Notes under the pieces: model-generated
Databases searched by the model: none
What the model was told of the DNA's origin: nothing
The model's input: the letters and a program-made list of their open reading frames with translations, nothing else
Position numbers and translations under genes: made by a program
NCBI GenBank assembly: GCA_022866185.1
Contig: JALHUG010000040.1
Span: 1-8,588 of the forward strand
Length of the DNA: 8,588 bases
Direction: 5' to 3'
Source: Dehalococcoidia bacterium
GTDB taxonomy: Bacteria; Chloroflexota; Dehalococcoidia; SM23-28-2
Shown: positions 1-7,671 of the stretch, piece by piece
Numbering within the stretch: position 1 is the stretch's first letter
Layout of the letters: each line of letters starts with the position of its first letter

Positions 1-1257
1 ACGCCGGTGGACGTGGTGGAGGTCCTCGACCGCACGTGGAGCATGAGTAGCGCCGAAATGCTCCGCGCTAAGGCTGGCGCCAATGCGCTGCTGGAGTACT
101 TCGATCCCAGCCTGCAGCACGTCGGGCTGGCGGTGCTGCCCGCCGGCGATTCCTGGGCCAACCCCTGTCCGCCGTCGCCCTCGTCGGACGTCTGGTTGCC
201 GGTGAGCCTGAGCGACGACTACCAGCTCCCCGGCGGAGCGCTGGATCACAGCAGTCGCTTGTGGTGGACCATCGACTGCTTGACTACGCAGAGCTCTGGC
301 ACATATGAAACCAACCTGGGCGATCCCGTACAGGCGGCCACCGAGGAGCTGGTGGCCCACGGCCGTCCGGGCGAGAAGTGGGGCATCATCCTGCTCGGCG
401 ACGGCGTCGCCAACGTTATGCCTGGCACCCAGCATACGGGCTATCTCAACTGCGCGGGGCAGACGGGGCAGGCGCCGGCACCCGGCGGCCACGGCGACGG
501 CTTTGAGCACAACGCCATGAACGCCTGCGCCAACGATACCAACTATGCTGAGGACAGCCCCAGCGGCACGAACACCAGTACATCCTGCACCGCCACTACC
601 AAGGATCGGCACGACTTCTTCAACTACGGGATATCGGTGCCGACTGGCAACGTTGTCAGGGGCATCGAGGTGCGCCTGGATGCCTGGGTGGACTCTACAC
701 CTTTGTTCTCCACCCGGCGCATGTGCGTGCAGCTTTCCTGGAACGGCGGCACCACTTGGACCGCCGCTAAGCAGACCCCCAGCCTGACGACCAGCCAGAC
801 GGCAACGTACACCCTCGGCGCGAACAACGACACCTGGGGTCGCGCCTGGACACTTTCCGAGCTGTCCAATGCCAACTTCCGCGTGCGGGTAACCGACGTT
901 TTCAACAGCTCGAGCAGGACCTTCTATCTGGATTGGGCGGCGGTCGACGTGTACTACGCCCCCTCCAGCCTCGGTCCCTGCCATTATGCGGCCGATCAGG
1001 CGGACGCCGCCAAGGCGCTCAACCCGCCCATCGAGATCTTCACCATCGGCTACGGCGTGAATGACCCCTTTAACCCCGGCGGCAACACCTGCCTCGACAG
1101 CTCCGGCCCCTGGCATAACCGGACAGGGGAGGAGCTCATGGAGTACATGGCCAGCGGCGCGGACCACTTCTTCAACGAGCCGAGCACGGCGGACCTGCGC
1201 CCGATCTTCGAGTCCATTGGTACTAAGTTGGCGGGCGGTACTCACCTGGTGGAGTGA
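1..1257 (+). CDS. vWA-domain (TadG-like) pilus-associated surface protein, 5' partial
   Basis: The frame is open from the first base, so the GTG at 7 is probably internal and the N-terminus (normally a membrane anchor or signal helix) lies outside. Residues are counted from that GTG. A von Willebrand factor A fold is visible. The first strand ends in a MIDAS motif of the DxTxS form (D8, T10, S12), the second MIDAS position is T102 in TNLGD, and the third is D132 in LLGDG. The fold resumes near C325 with an ADAAKAL helix and the IEIFTIGYGV strand, and ends in the ADHFFNEPS...LRPIFESIG pattern typical of vWA C-termini. Residues about 190-320 are an inserted beta-rich domain (VRGIEVRLDAW, SWNGGTTW, TYTLG, NFRVRVTDV, FYLDWAAVDVYY). 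Many cysteines suit an exported protein. It ends in TGA 100 bases before cpaB. In Tad loci such proteins lie beside TadE/TadG and are thought to be surface or pilus-associated. The vWA call is firm; the exact role is inferred. Confidence 0.85.
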   Translation, partial: TPVDVVEVLDRTWSMSSAEMLRAKAGANALLEYFDPSLQHVGLAVLPAGDSWANPCPPSPSSDVWLPVSLSDDYQLPGGALDHSSRLWWTIDCLTTQSSGTYETNLGDPVQAATEELVAHGRPGEKWGIILLGDGVANVMPGTQHTGYLNCAGQTGQAPAPGGHGDGFEHNAMNACANDTNYAEDSPSGTNTSTSCTATTKDRHDFFNYGISVPTGNVVRGIEVRLDAWVDSTPLFSTRRMCVQLSWNGGTTWTAAKQTPSLTTSQTATYTLGANNDTWGRAWTLSELSNANFRVRVTDVFNSSSRTFYLDWAAVDVYYAPSSLGPCHYAADQADAAKALNPPIEIFTIGYGVNDPFNPGGNTCLDSSGPWHNRTGEELMEYMASGADHFFNEPSTADLRPIFESIGTKLAGGTHLVE

Positions 1258-1263
1258 GCGAAG

Positions 1264-1291
1264 GGCTGCCGCAGGCGGCCCCACGGCAGCC
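1264..1291 (+). other. GC-rich hairpin in the vWA-cpaB gap
   Basis: GGCTGCCG (1264-1271) is followed after a 12-base loop by its exact complement CGGCAGCC (1284-1291). It starts 7 bases after the vWA stop codon. No T-tract follows, so it is not a clear intrinsic terminator. It could be a partial attenuator or an RNA-processing or stability element that separates expression of the surface protein from the assembly genes. In GC-rich DNA an 8-bp stem can also arise by chance. Confidence 0.35.
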
Positions 1292-1328
1292 GCGTCGGGC
1301 CGCGTCTGGGGGCAGCCTTGGCGCGCTC

Positions 1329-1334
1329 TAGAAT
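1329..1334 (+). promoter_or_regulatory. weak -10-like hexamer before cpaB
   Basis: TAGAAT matches the sigma-A -10 consensus at five of six positions and lies just upstream of the cpaB ribosome binding site (AGGAGG, 1343-1348, nine bases before the ATG). No convincing -35 box is present at 16-18 bases upstream (the sequence there is CTGGGG-like). If used, it would give a very short leader. I treat it as a possible secondary promoter only. Confidence 0.15.
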
Positions 1335-1357
1335 AGCGGGACAGGAGGAGCTGGAAT

Positions 1358-2221
1358 ATGCGCAATCGTATTAGCGGAGGCAAAGCGGTCTTATTGCTGG
1401 CCCTTTTCTTGGGCCTTGTTAGTGCGGTGCTGGTCTACGTCTACCTCAGCCAGGCTGGGGGCAAGGAGACAGCAGCATCGGGTGAGACAAAGCAGGTGCT
1501 GGTGGCTAAGGAGGATATCCCTGTCGCCACCCGCATCATTGAGAGCATGGTGGAGCTAAAGGCAATATCGGTGGACGCTGTCCACCCCGACTCTTTCCCC
1601 TCCACCGAGGGGGTCGTGGGCAACCTGGCGCGCTACCCCATCGCGGCTGGCGAGCAGGTCCTTAGCGACCGGGTGGCCTCCAGCTCTATGACGCTGCCCG
1701 AGGGGGAGGAGCTTCCGCTGCCTTACATCGTGCCGGAGGGCAAGCGAGCAGTATCGGTGACCACCAGCGCTTTGATCGGTGCCGGGGGCCTCGTGCGGCC
1801 TGGCGACTATGTCGATATCATTCTTACGGTAAAGCTTCAGTACGGCGATCAAATAGGCAGGACTGTCCTCCAGAACCTGGAGGTGCTGGCTCTCGACCAA
1901 GAGATGGAGAAGGTGGCTCCCAAGGTTGAAGGCGCCCCGGAAGCACAGACAGCCGCTGCTGAAGGCGAGGCCAACGCTGAGGCTGTCACTGTGACCTTGG
2001 CGGTGACGCCTATCGAGGGCGAGGTGCTCGCCACGTCCGAGGAGTGCGCAAACAACTTCGCTGGCCGTTTGGCTCTAGCACTGCGGCCGTTCGGCGAGCA
2101 TGACATTATCGAAACGCGCTCCACCTGGCCGGAGACGGGACCATCGGTGCTGTGCAGCCAGCTATTTGTGGGGAACAACCTACAGGATTTGCAGTCAGCC
2201 CCGGGAGAAAGTCAGCCGTAG
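1358..2221 (+). CDS. cpaB: Flp pilus assembly protein CpaB (RcpC), SAF domain
   Basis: This 287-residue protein has a single N-terminal membrane anchor (residues about 11-31) after a short basic MRNRISGGK segment. A SAF domain follows (about 45-106: VLVAKEDIPVATRI ... YPIAAGEQVLSDRV). Next comes the CpaB/RcpC domain (about 128-253), with EGKRAVSVTTS, VRPGDYVDIILT and LQNLEVLALD. An Ala/Glu-rich, low-complexity stretch at about 187-210 interrupts this domain before the last strands (VTVTLAVTPIEGEVLA). The tail after 255 is short and probably disordered. The ATG start is supported by AGGAGG nine bases upstream. The CpaB family acts outside the cytoplasmic membrane in Tad/Flp pilus assembly. In diderms it works beside the secretin, but the next gene here is cpaE, not a secretin, so the protein presumably works in the cell-wall zone. 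Length and domain order are typical. Confidence 0.93.
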   Translation: MRNRISGGKAVLLLALFLGLVSAVLVYVYLSQAGGKETAASGETKQVLVAKEDIPVATRIIESMVELKAISVDAVHPDSFPSTEGVVGNLARYPIAAGEQVLSDRVASSSMTLPEGEELPLPYIVPEGKRAVSVTTSALIGAGGLVRPGDYVDIILTVKLQYGDQIGRTVLQNLEVLALDQEMEKVAPKVEGAPEAQTAAAEGEANAEAVTVTLAVTPIEGEVLATSEECANNFAGRLALALRPFGEHDIIETRSTWPETGPSVLCSQLFVGNNLQDLQSAPGESQP

Positions 2222-2270
2222 ATTGCACCCTGATCGGGAGGAGTCGGTAACAGCTTGGGTGTTGGCAACT

Positions 2271-2277
2271 GAGGAGG
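2271..2277 (+). promoter_or_regulatory. ribosome binding site fixing the GTG start of cpaE
   Basis: GAGGAGG ends six bases before the GTG at 2284. This supports that non-ATG start, because no ATG in the right frame precedes the conserved KVIIIDQD strand. Confidence 0.6.
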
Positions 2278-2283
2278 CCTTAG

Positions 2284-3576
2284 GTGGCTAGAAACGCCAA
2301 GGTAATCATAATCGACCAGGATCCGTCCAGGCGGGCGGAAACCCAGCGAATGCTAGCCCTCTCAGGCTTCGCCGTGATGGGCGGTGCCGGCTATGGCATG
2401 GAGGCCATGACCCTAGCCCGCGAGACGTCGCCCGAGGTGGTGGTGGTAGCCCTCGAGGAGCCCATGGCTCGCTCCCTGCAGACCGTCGAGTCGGTGGCCG
2501 ACGTTCTCCCCCAGGTGCCCATCGTCGCCTACTCATCAATCGGCGACCCCAATTACATCCGCCGCGCCATGCAGGTGGGTGTGAAGGACTACCTCGTCGT
2601 CCCTCTACAAGAGGAGGAGCTAGCTCGTTCCATAAACAGTGTGCTTGTCCAGGAAGAGAGGCGCCAGCAGCGTCTGGCGGGGGAGGTGGAGGCTCAGGCC
2701 TACGGGACGGTGGTCACCATCTTCGGGGCCAAAGGAGGCATCGGCAAGACCACAATCGCTACCAATCTGGCTGCTGCCCTGGTGCAGAGGACGAACCAAT
2801 CAGTGGCCCTGGTGGACCTGGACACCCGCTTTGGCGATGTGGCCATCCTCATGGACATGCCCACCGACCGCAGCATTTCTGACCTGGCTCTGCCGGACGA
2901 GGAGATCGACCGCGAGGCTGTCCAGTCCTGCCTGTACACGCACAGCACCGGCGTGGCCATCTTGCCGGCACCCCTTCGGCCGTCCGAATGGCACAGCATC
3001 CACCCCGGCCACATCGAGAAGATGGTGGCCGTCCTGGCCACCACCCACGATTACGTCCTTCTGGACACACCCGGCACCTTCAACGACATCGTGTCTCGCG
3101 CCCTGGAGATGTGCACCATTCTTCTGCTGACAGCCACTCCCGATCTGGCCGCCCTGAAGGATACGATCCTGGCTCTGGAGATGCTTCGCTCCTGGTCGTT
3201 CCCCTCGGAGAAGGTGAAGATAGTCATTAACCACACCAGCGATGCCCACGGCGACGCACGGGTAGACATCCAACGAGTCCTGGGCAAGGAGGTCTTCTGG
3301 ACCATCCCCTACGATCGTGCCATACCTCAGACCACCCAGCTGGGCATGCCCATAGTGGCAGCCAAGCCCAAGTCCAAGGCCTCCCAGGCATTCATCGAGC
3401 TGGCCTACGCCATTGGCGGCATCCGCTCACGGCCCAAGGGCATGCTGGAGCGCCTAGGCGACCGCATCTCCTCGGTGGGAAAGCCGCAGGACTCGCCAGA
3501 GGATGCTATGGAGAAGGTTCCCGCTCCGGTTCAGGAGGCACCGGCGGCACGGGCGCCAGAGGAATGGCTCAGATAG
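2284..3576 (+). CDS. cpaE: CpaE/TadZ: pseudo-receiver plus ParA/MinD-type ATPase
   Basis: This 430-residue protein has two domains. Residues about 5-122 have a response-regulator receiver fold: IIIDQDPS at the acidic pocket, IVAYSS, and GVKDYLVVPL at the end. The phosphoacceptor position reads VVVALEEP, so the usual Asp is Ala, and the conserved Lys-Pro is Val-Pro. It is therefore a non-phosphorylatable pseudo-receiver, as is common in TadZ proteins. Residues about 142-380 are a ParA/MinD ATPase with a deviant Walker A KGGIGKTT (150-157; signature Lys150, P-loop Lys155), a Walker A' strand ALVDLDTRFGD (D178, D180) and a Walker B strand YVLLDTPG (D261). A Pro/Ala-rich tail of about 45 residues is probably disordered. 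In characterised Tad systems this protein localises to the pole and directs where the pilus machine assembles. It starts with GTG and ends 12 bases before cpaF. Confidence 0.93.
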   Translation: MARNAKVIIIDQDPSRRAETQRMLALSGFAVMGGAGYGMEAMTLARETSPEVVVVALEEPMARSLQTVESVADVLPQVPIVAYSSIGDPNYIRRAMQVGVKDYLVVPLQEEELARSINSVLVQEERRQQRLAGEVEAQAYGTVVTIFGAKGGIGKTTIATNLAAALVQRTNQSVALVDLDTRFGDVAILMDMPTDRSISDLALPDEEIDREAVQSCLYTHSTGVAILPAPLRPSEWHSIHPGHIEKMVAVLATTHDYVLLDTPGTFNDIVSRALEMCTILLLTATPDLAALKDTILALEMLRSWSFPSEKVKIVINHTSDAHGDARVDIQRVLGKEVFWTIPYDRAIPQTTQLGMPIVAAKPKSKASQAFIELAYAIGGIRSRPKGMLERLGDRISSVGKPQDSPEDAMEKVPAPVQEAPAARAPEEWLR

Positions 3577-3588
3577 GGAAGGAGAAAG

Positions 3589-4968
3589 ATGACTCAGTGG
3601 CGTTGGCGATCTGATCGACTTCCAGAGCCAAGCGACGGTGACCAGTCATCGGGCGAGTCTACGCCTCAGCCAGCGGCGCGGGCCGAGCGCGCGGTCCGTT
3701 TGGGGGAGGAACTGGAGCAGCTGGTCTATCGGTTCCATCAGAAGCTCATCGATGAGCTGGAAGCCGAGAAGCTGGAGGCTATGTCCCCTGACAAGCGGCG
3801 TCAGGCGGTGCAGGAGGCCGTAAGGGCACTACTGGCGCGGGAGTCTCTGAACGCCCTGGTGCGGGACGCTGTGGCTGCCCGGGTGGTGGATGAGGTGGTG
3901 GGTCTGGGGCCCATCGAGCCCTTGCTCCACGACGCGTCTATCTCTGAGGTGATGGTGAACGCCCCCGACGAGATCTTTTTTGAGCGGGATGGCATCCTAT
4001 ATCAGAGCGACGTTCGCTTTCGCGATGTCAACCACGTCATGCAGATTGTGGAGCGGATCATCGCTCCCCTGGGTCGGCGCGTCGACGAGAGCTCTCCTAT
4101 GGTGGATGCCCGTCTGGCCGATGGCTCCCGCGTGAACGTTATTATCCCTCCCTTGGCCCCTAAAAGCCCCACCATGACCATCCGCAAGTTCCTTAGGAGC
4201 AAGTTGAGCATGGATGACTTGGTGACGGTGGGCTCTCTAAGCTCCGAAGTGGCCCAGTTCTTGGGGGCCTGTGTGGAGCTTCGTTTGAATGCTCTGATCT
4301 CTGGCGGTACGGGCACTGGCAAGACCACCCTCCTCAACGCTCTGACTTCCTTCATCCCCGATTCGCAGCGCATCGTCAGCATCGAGGACCCTCTGGAGCT
4401 CCAGCTTCAGCAGACGCACGTGATCAGCCTGGAGGCTCGCCCTCCCAACGTGGATGGACGGGGTGAGGTGACGCAGCGGGAGCTGTTGCGCAACGCTCTG
4501 CGTATGCGGCCCGACCGCATCATCATCGGCGAGGTGCGTGGGGGCGAGGCCTTCGACATGCTCAACGCCATGAACACTGGCCACGAGGGCTCCCTCAGCA
4601 CTATCCACTCCAACTCGCCTCGGGATGCCCTGGCCAGGCTGGAGAACATGGTGCTGATGGCCAATCTGGACTTGCCGATCCGGGCCATCCGTGAGCAGAT
4701 GGCGTCGGCCCTTCACCTGGTCCTTCAGATATCGCGCTTCCGCGATGGTAGCCGCCGCGTAACTTACATCACCGAAGTGAGCGGCATGGAGGGTGACGTT
4801 GTGACTCTTCAGGACATATTCCGCTTTGAGCAAAAGGGCATCGATGAGCACGGCCGCGTTGTCGGGCGGCTGCTGCCCACCGGCATCCGTCCCAGTTTCG
4901 TTGAGGGTTTCGCCCAGGCTGGCATTGTTCCGCCGGAGGGCTTGTTTCAGAACGTAGCGGAGTGGTAG
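3589..4968 (+). CDS. cpaF: CpaF/TadA: secretion ATPase of the Tad pilus
   Basis: This 459-residue protein is a type II/IV secretion ATPase and the motor for pilus assembly. Residues 1-35 are polar and probably disordered. An N-terminal domain (about 75-200) includes GLGPIEPLLHD, ISEVMVNAPDEIFFERDG, LGRRVDESSPMVDARLADGSR and the TIRKF strand typical of CpaF. The catalytic core has Walker A GGTGTGKTT (239-247; K245), an Asp box IVSIEDPLEL, a Walker B IIIGEVRGGEA (E315) and a His box NTGHEGSLSTIHSNSPRDALARLE (H332, H340). The C-terminal GIRPSFVEGF and GLFQ pattern is typical of the family. All catalytic motifs are intact. The ATG is preceded by AAGGAG four bases upstream. tadB begins three bases after the stop, which implies translational coupling. 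The protein is cytoplasmic and docks on TadB/TadC. Confidence 0.96.
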   Translation: MTQWRWRSDRLPEPSDGDQSSGESTPQPAARAERAVRLGEELEQLVYRFHQKLIDELEAEKLEAMSPDKRRQAVQEAVRALLARESLNALVRDAVAARVVDEVVGLGPIEPLLHDASISEVMVNAPDEIFFERDGILYQSDVRFRDVNHVMQIVERIIAPLGRRVDESSPMVDARLADGSRVNVIIPPLAPKSPTMTIRKFLRSKLSMDDLVTVGSLSSEVAQFLGACVELRLNALISGGTGTGKTTLLNALTSFIPDSQRIVSIEDPLELQLQQTHVISLEARPPNVDGRGEVTQRELLRNALRMRPDRIIIGEVRGGEAFDMLNAMNTGHEGSLSTIHSNSPRDALARLENMVLMANLDLPIRAIREQMASALHLVLQISRFRDGSRRVTYITEVSGMEGDVVTLQDIFRFEQKGIDEHGRVVGRLLPTGIRPSFVEGFAQAGIVPPEGLFQNVAEW

Positions 4969-4971
4969 GCG

Positions 4972-5952
4972 ATGCAACCGTTGGCACTTCTAGTAGCTCT
5001 GGCCGTGATGGCCACAATAACCCTGCTTATCATTGGCCTCTCTCAGGCGCAGGGGGCGGCACAGCGGGTCGTTACTCGCCGACTGGAGAAATTCAGTCGG
5101 GGCGAGCAAAGCCTCCCCAGCAGCGGCGGCGGCGATGATAAGGGGCTGTTGCGCTCCACCGACCGCAGCAAGCTAGGCCCGTTCGCTGGCATTCTGGCTG
5201 GCAGCCGCCATGTGGAGAGCTCAGCCCTGGCGCTGGAACGAGCGGCCATCCCTTTGCGGGTAGGCGAATACATGACCCTCAGATTTTCCTTGGCCGCGAT
5301 CTTTTTTCTGATGACGTTCGCGCTGGTGGGCAATCTGCTCATTGCTTTGCCGGTGGCCCCGATTGGGTACTTCTTGCCCCGCTGGTACGTGAATTCTCGT
5401 CGGCGCAGCCGCCAGGCCAAGATCAACGGCCAGTTGGAGGAGATGCTCACCCTGGTCGCCAACTCTCTGAAATCGGGTTATGGATTGATGCAGAGCTTCG
5501 AATACGCCAGCCGCCAGCTAGCGCCACCGATCGCCATCGAGCTGAAGCGCATGCTTCAGGAGGCGAACCTGGGCGCTGGCGCTGAGACCGCTATCCAGGC
5601 TCTGGCCGATCGCATCTCCAGCCCTGATATGGAGATGGTCGTTACCGCCATCGCCATCCCGAGGTCGGTAGGGGGCAATCTGGCCCAGACCCTGGACAAC
5701 GTGGCCTACACCATGAGGGAGCGGGACCGCATTCGGGGGGAGATCAAGACCCTCACTTCTCAGCAGGTCATGACGGGGTTTGTCATCGGCGCTCTGCCCA
5801 TCTTCGTCTTCCTTGCGATGTTCGCCATCAACCCTGGCTACGAGCTCCTGCTGTTCACTACAACTGCCGGCAAAGTCATCTCCCTCGTTATAGTGGGGAT
5901 GGAGGCGCTGGGCATCGTGATGATGCGCTCTATGCTGAAGCTTGAGGTGTAG
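4972..5952 (+). CDS. tadB: TadB: inner-membrane platform protein (T2SF domain)
   Basis: This 326-residue membrane protein has hydrophobic segments at about 5-24, 104-135 (long enough for one or two passes), 266-286 and 300-318. Between the second and third lies a GspF/T2SF cytoplasmic domain (about 155-265), including LEEMLTLVANSLKSGYGLMQ, the AIAIPRSVGGNLAQTLDN block and a basic MRERDRIRGEIKTLTSQ helix. This matches TadB of Tad systems, which pairs with TadC as the platform on which the CpaF ATPase acts. The Ser/Gly/Asp-rich linker at about 47-57 is probably flexible. The ATG lies three bases after the cpaF stop with only a weak ribosome binding site, so translation is probably coupled. The order cpaF-tadB-tadC is canonical. 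Confidence 0.93.
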   Translation: MQPLALLVALAVMATITLLIIGLSQAQGAAQRVVTRRLEKFSRGEQSLPSSGGGDDKGLLRSTDRSKLGPFAGILAGSRHVESSALALERAAIPLRVGEYMTLRFSLAAIFFLMTFALVGNLLIALPVAPIGYFLPRWYVNSRRRSRQAKINGQLEEMLTLVANSLKSGYGLMQSFEYASRQLAPPIAIELKRMLQEANLGAGAETAIQALADRISSPDMEMVVTAIAIPRSVGGNLAQTLDNVAYTMRERDRIRGEIKTLTSQQVMTGFVIGALPIFVFLAMFAINPGYELLLFTTTAGKVISLVIVGMEALGIVMMRSMLKLEV

Positions 5953-5957
5953 GTTAG

Positions 5958-6863
5958 ATGTTGACACTGATCATCCCCCTTATCGTTTTCGCTGCCGTGA
6001 CCCTGCTGGTGGCAGGCCTGGTGAGGCCACGGGTGAGCTTGACGGAGGTGCGCATCCAGACGTTGCGCCAGCAGGTGGCCGCTGGCGATCTGTCGGCGCT
6101 GGCCCTGCCGTTCAGTGATAGGATACTGCGCCCTAGCATTAAGGGTTTCGGCAAGCGTCTGGCAAGCATGCTGCCGGCCAACTTCCTGGCCAGCATCCAG
6201 AACTCGCTCACCATGTCCGGGAGTTCTATGACGGCCTCTACCTTCGTCACCTTTTGGGTCGTCTGCACCGGTCTATTCGCCGGGCTGGCTATCGTCGCCC
6301 TTGCTGCCCTGGGGGGAGTCAGCGCCCAGGGATTTCTGGGCCTGCTGGTGATGGCTGGCATCGGCTTCAGCCTGCCCTTGATGTGGCTGAAGACAACGGT
6401 GGGGTCGAGACAGAAGCTGATCGTCAAAGACCTGCCCGATGCCATGGACCTGATCACTACCTGCGTCGAGGCGGGGCTGGGCCTGGATGCTGCCCTGGCC
6501 AAGGTTAGTGAGCAGATGAAGGGCGCGCTGGCCATGGAGATTTCGCAGATGCTGCGAGAGGTGAGCATGGGACGCTTGCGGCGGGAGGCCCTGAGCGATC
6601 TGGGCCAGCGCACGGGAGTGCAAGAGCTCATCTCCTTTGTGAACGCCATCATCCAGGCCGAACAGCTAGGGGTGAGCATCGGCCACGTGCTGAAGGTGCA
6701 GTCGGACCAGATGCGTACGCATCGACGGCAGCGGGCGGAGAAACTGGCGCACGAAGCGCCAATCAAGATGATGTTTCCACTGGTCTTTTTCATCTTCCCT
6801 GCCTTCATGCTGGTCATTTTGGGCCCGGCTGGTATCGTCCTATCACAGCAGATGATGAAGTAG
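5958..6863 (+). CDS. tadC: TadC: inner-membrane platform protein (T2SF domain)
   Basis: This 301-residue protein has hydrophobic segments at about 4-22, 98-118, 125-145 and 272-296. A T2SF domain lies at about 155-270, with LPDAMDLITTCVEAGLGLDAAL, the MGRLRREALSDLGQRTGV block, FVNAIIQAEQLGVSIGHVL and RRQRAEKLAHEAPIKMMFPL. These blocks are characteristic of TadC and distinguish it from TadB next door. It starts five bases after the tadB stop. A GAGG 10 bases upstream of the ATG, inside the end of tadB, may serve as ribosome binding site. The product forms the second half of the membrane platform. Length and motifs are normal. Confidence 0.93.
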   Translation: MLTLIIPLIVFAAVTLLVAGLVRPRVSLTEVRIQTLRQQVAAGDLSALALPFSDRILRPSIKGFGKRLASMLPANFLASIQNSLTMSGSSMTASTFVTFWVVCTGLFAGLAIVALAALGGVSAQGFLGLLVMAGIGFSLPLMWLKTTVGSRQKLIVKDLPDAMDLITTCVEAGLGLDAALAKVSEQMKGALAMEISQMLREVSMGRLRREALSDLGQRTGVQELISFVNAIIQAEQLGVSIGHVLKVQSDQMRTHRRQRAEKLAHEAPIKMMFPLVFFIFPAFMLVILGPAGIVLSQQMMK

Positions 6864-6869
6864 GGGGCC

Positions 6870-6875
6870 AGGGGA
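6870..6875 (+). promoter_or_regulatory. ribosome binding site choosing ATG 6883 for the XRE gene
   Basis: AGGGGA ends seven bases before ATG 6883 but only one base before the in-frame GTG at 6877. The downstream ATG also aligns with the first residue of the paralogous regulator at 8450. Both facts favour 6883. Confidence 0.5.
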
Positions 6876-6882
6876 CGTGGAG

Positions 6883-7248
6883 ATGAAGCTAGGCAGACGA
6901 ATTCGCGAGCTGCGGGAGCAGATGGGCCTAAGCCAGGCTCAACTGGCCAGTTGCGCCCAGGTGAGCCAGGGCTACCTCTGCCAGTTGGAGAGGGAAGAGG
7001 TCAAGAATCCCAGCGCCGCTATCCTCTTGCGCCTGGCCAGCGCCCTGTACGTCGATCCCCATGAGCTGCTGGACGCGGCTGGCTATACGCCGGTCAGGAG
7101 CGTTGACGCAGCCGGCAACAACTACCAGGCTAGGGTTGACCCTGATCTGCTAAGATTCCTGTCTGGCCTATCGCAGGAGCAGCAGCACTACATACTCCTG
7201 CTGTTGGAGAGCATGGGGCAGCGGCTGAACGCTCTGCCAAGCCAGTGA
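6883..7248 (+). CDS. XRE-family HTH transcriptional regulator in the tad operon
   Basis: This 121-residue protein consists of an N-terminal Cro/C1-type helix-turn-helix (about 5-62: IRELREQMGLSQAQLASCAQVSQGYL, then NPSAAILLRLASALYV and PHELLDAAGY) and a C-terminal segment of about 55 residues. That segment includes VDPDLLRFLSGLSQEQQHYILLLLESMG, a probable amphipathic helical pair that could mediate dimerisation. The gene begins 19 bases after tadC with no promoter between, so it is almost certainly cotranscribed with the pilus genes. GTG 6877 is an alternative start that adds two residues. Its first 46 residues match the regulator at 8450 at 30 positions, including the recognition-helix core VSQGYL and QLE. 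It may autoregulate the tad operon or report its transcription to the locus on its right; no operator is visible next to it. Family is certain, target unknown. Confidence 0.9.
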   Translation: MKLGRRIRELREQMGLSQAQLASCAQVSQGYLCQLEREEVKNPSAAILLRLASALYVDPHELLDAAGYTPVRSVDAAGNNYQARVDPDLLRFLSGLSQEQQHYILLLLESMGQRLNALPSQ

Positions 7249-7252
7249 TATC

Positions 7253-7621
7253 GTGGCCAGGATTGTGAACGTCAGCAAGGGAACGACCGTGGCCGGACAG
7301 GCGCGCAGGGCGGAGCGCCCTTGGGCGCGGCTCGTCGGCCTCATGGGTCGCCGCCGTCTGGAGGAAGAGGAAGGTCTGCTACTTTCGCCCTGCTCCTCGG
7401 TGCAGACCTTCTTCATGCGCTTCCCCATCGATGTGAGCTTTGTGGATGGGGAGGACAGGGTGGTGAAGGTGGCGCCAGCGCTCGTGCCTTTTCGCCTGGC
7501 CTTGGGTGGACGGGGCGCGCGGGACGCCCTGGAGGTGGCGGCGGGCACAGCCGCTCGCTCGGCCACCGCTGTGGGCGACCGCCTGGCGGTGGAAGACGAA
7601 CGTCAAGGGGAGAAAGAGTAA
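7253..7621 (+). CDS. DUF192 family protein
   Basis: This 122-residue protein matches the DUF192 family along most of its length. It has an N-terminal RIVNVSKGTTVAGQA strand pair, a WARLVGLMGRRRLEEEEGLLL block, the family hallmark PCSSVQTFFMRFPIDVSFVD (about 46-65), a VVKVAPALVPFRLA segment, and an end of the form LEVAAGTAARSATAVGDRL. The acidic/basic tail after 113 is not conserved in my reading. No signal peptide is visible, although some family members are exported. The biochemical role of the family is unknown. The GTG start lies four bases after the XRE stop with no strong ribosome binding site, which suggests coupling. A second GTG at 7265 is possible, but the conserved first strand begins before it. 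This looks like the last gene of the tad transcription unit. Confidence 0.88.
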   Translation: MARIVNVSKGTTVAGQARRAERPWARLVGLMGRRRLEEEEGLLLSPCSSVQTFFMRFPIDVSFVDGEDRVVKVAPALVPFRLALGGRGARDALEVAAGTAARSATAVGDRLAVEDERQGEKE

Positions 7622-7623
7622 GA

Positions 7624-7644
7624 CGGCGGCAAGAGATGCCGCCG
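7624..7644 (-). terminator. hairpin terminator between convergent units
   Basis: CGGCGGCA (7624-7631) and TGCCGCCG (7637-7644) form a perfect 8-bp stem with the loop AGAGA. Read on the minus strand, the stem is followed by the pyrimidine-rich TCTTACTCTTTCTC, a reasonable imperfect U-tract, so it probably ends the peptide transcript coming from the right. On the plus strand, the following CCTTAGGGGG is a poor tract, but the same stem may reduce read-through from the DUF192 gene, whose stop codon is three bases away. Confidence 0.6.
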
Positions 7645-7671
7645 CCTTAGGGGGTTGCTCCGATGTCTGGT

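Noticed and set aside
2259..2291. Short leader-peptide-like frame of ten codons before cpaE
   Set aside because: The nearest upstream ribosome-binding-like sequence is about 15 bases away, the frame overlaps the cpaE start, and no regulatory codon run or alternative hairpins are evident.
4237..4977. Minus-strand open frame of 246 codons opposite cpaF
   Set aside because: It lies antisense to the catalytic core of an intact ATPase and has no domain-like pattern.
5954..6817. Minus-strand open frame of 287 codons opposite tadC
   Set aside because: It is a mirror frame of a gene with clear TadC motifs, contains no recognisable domain, and is an expected by-product of GC-rich codon usage.
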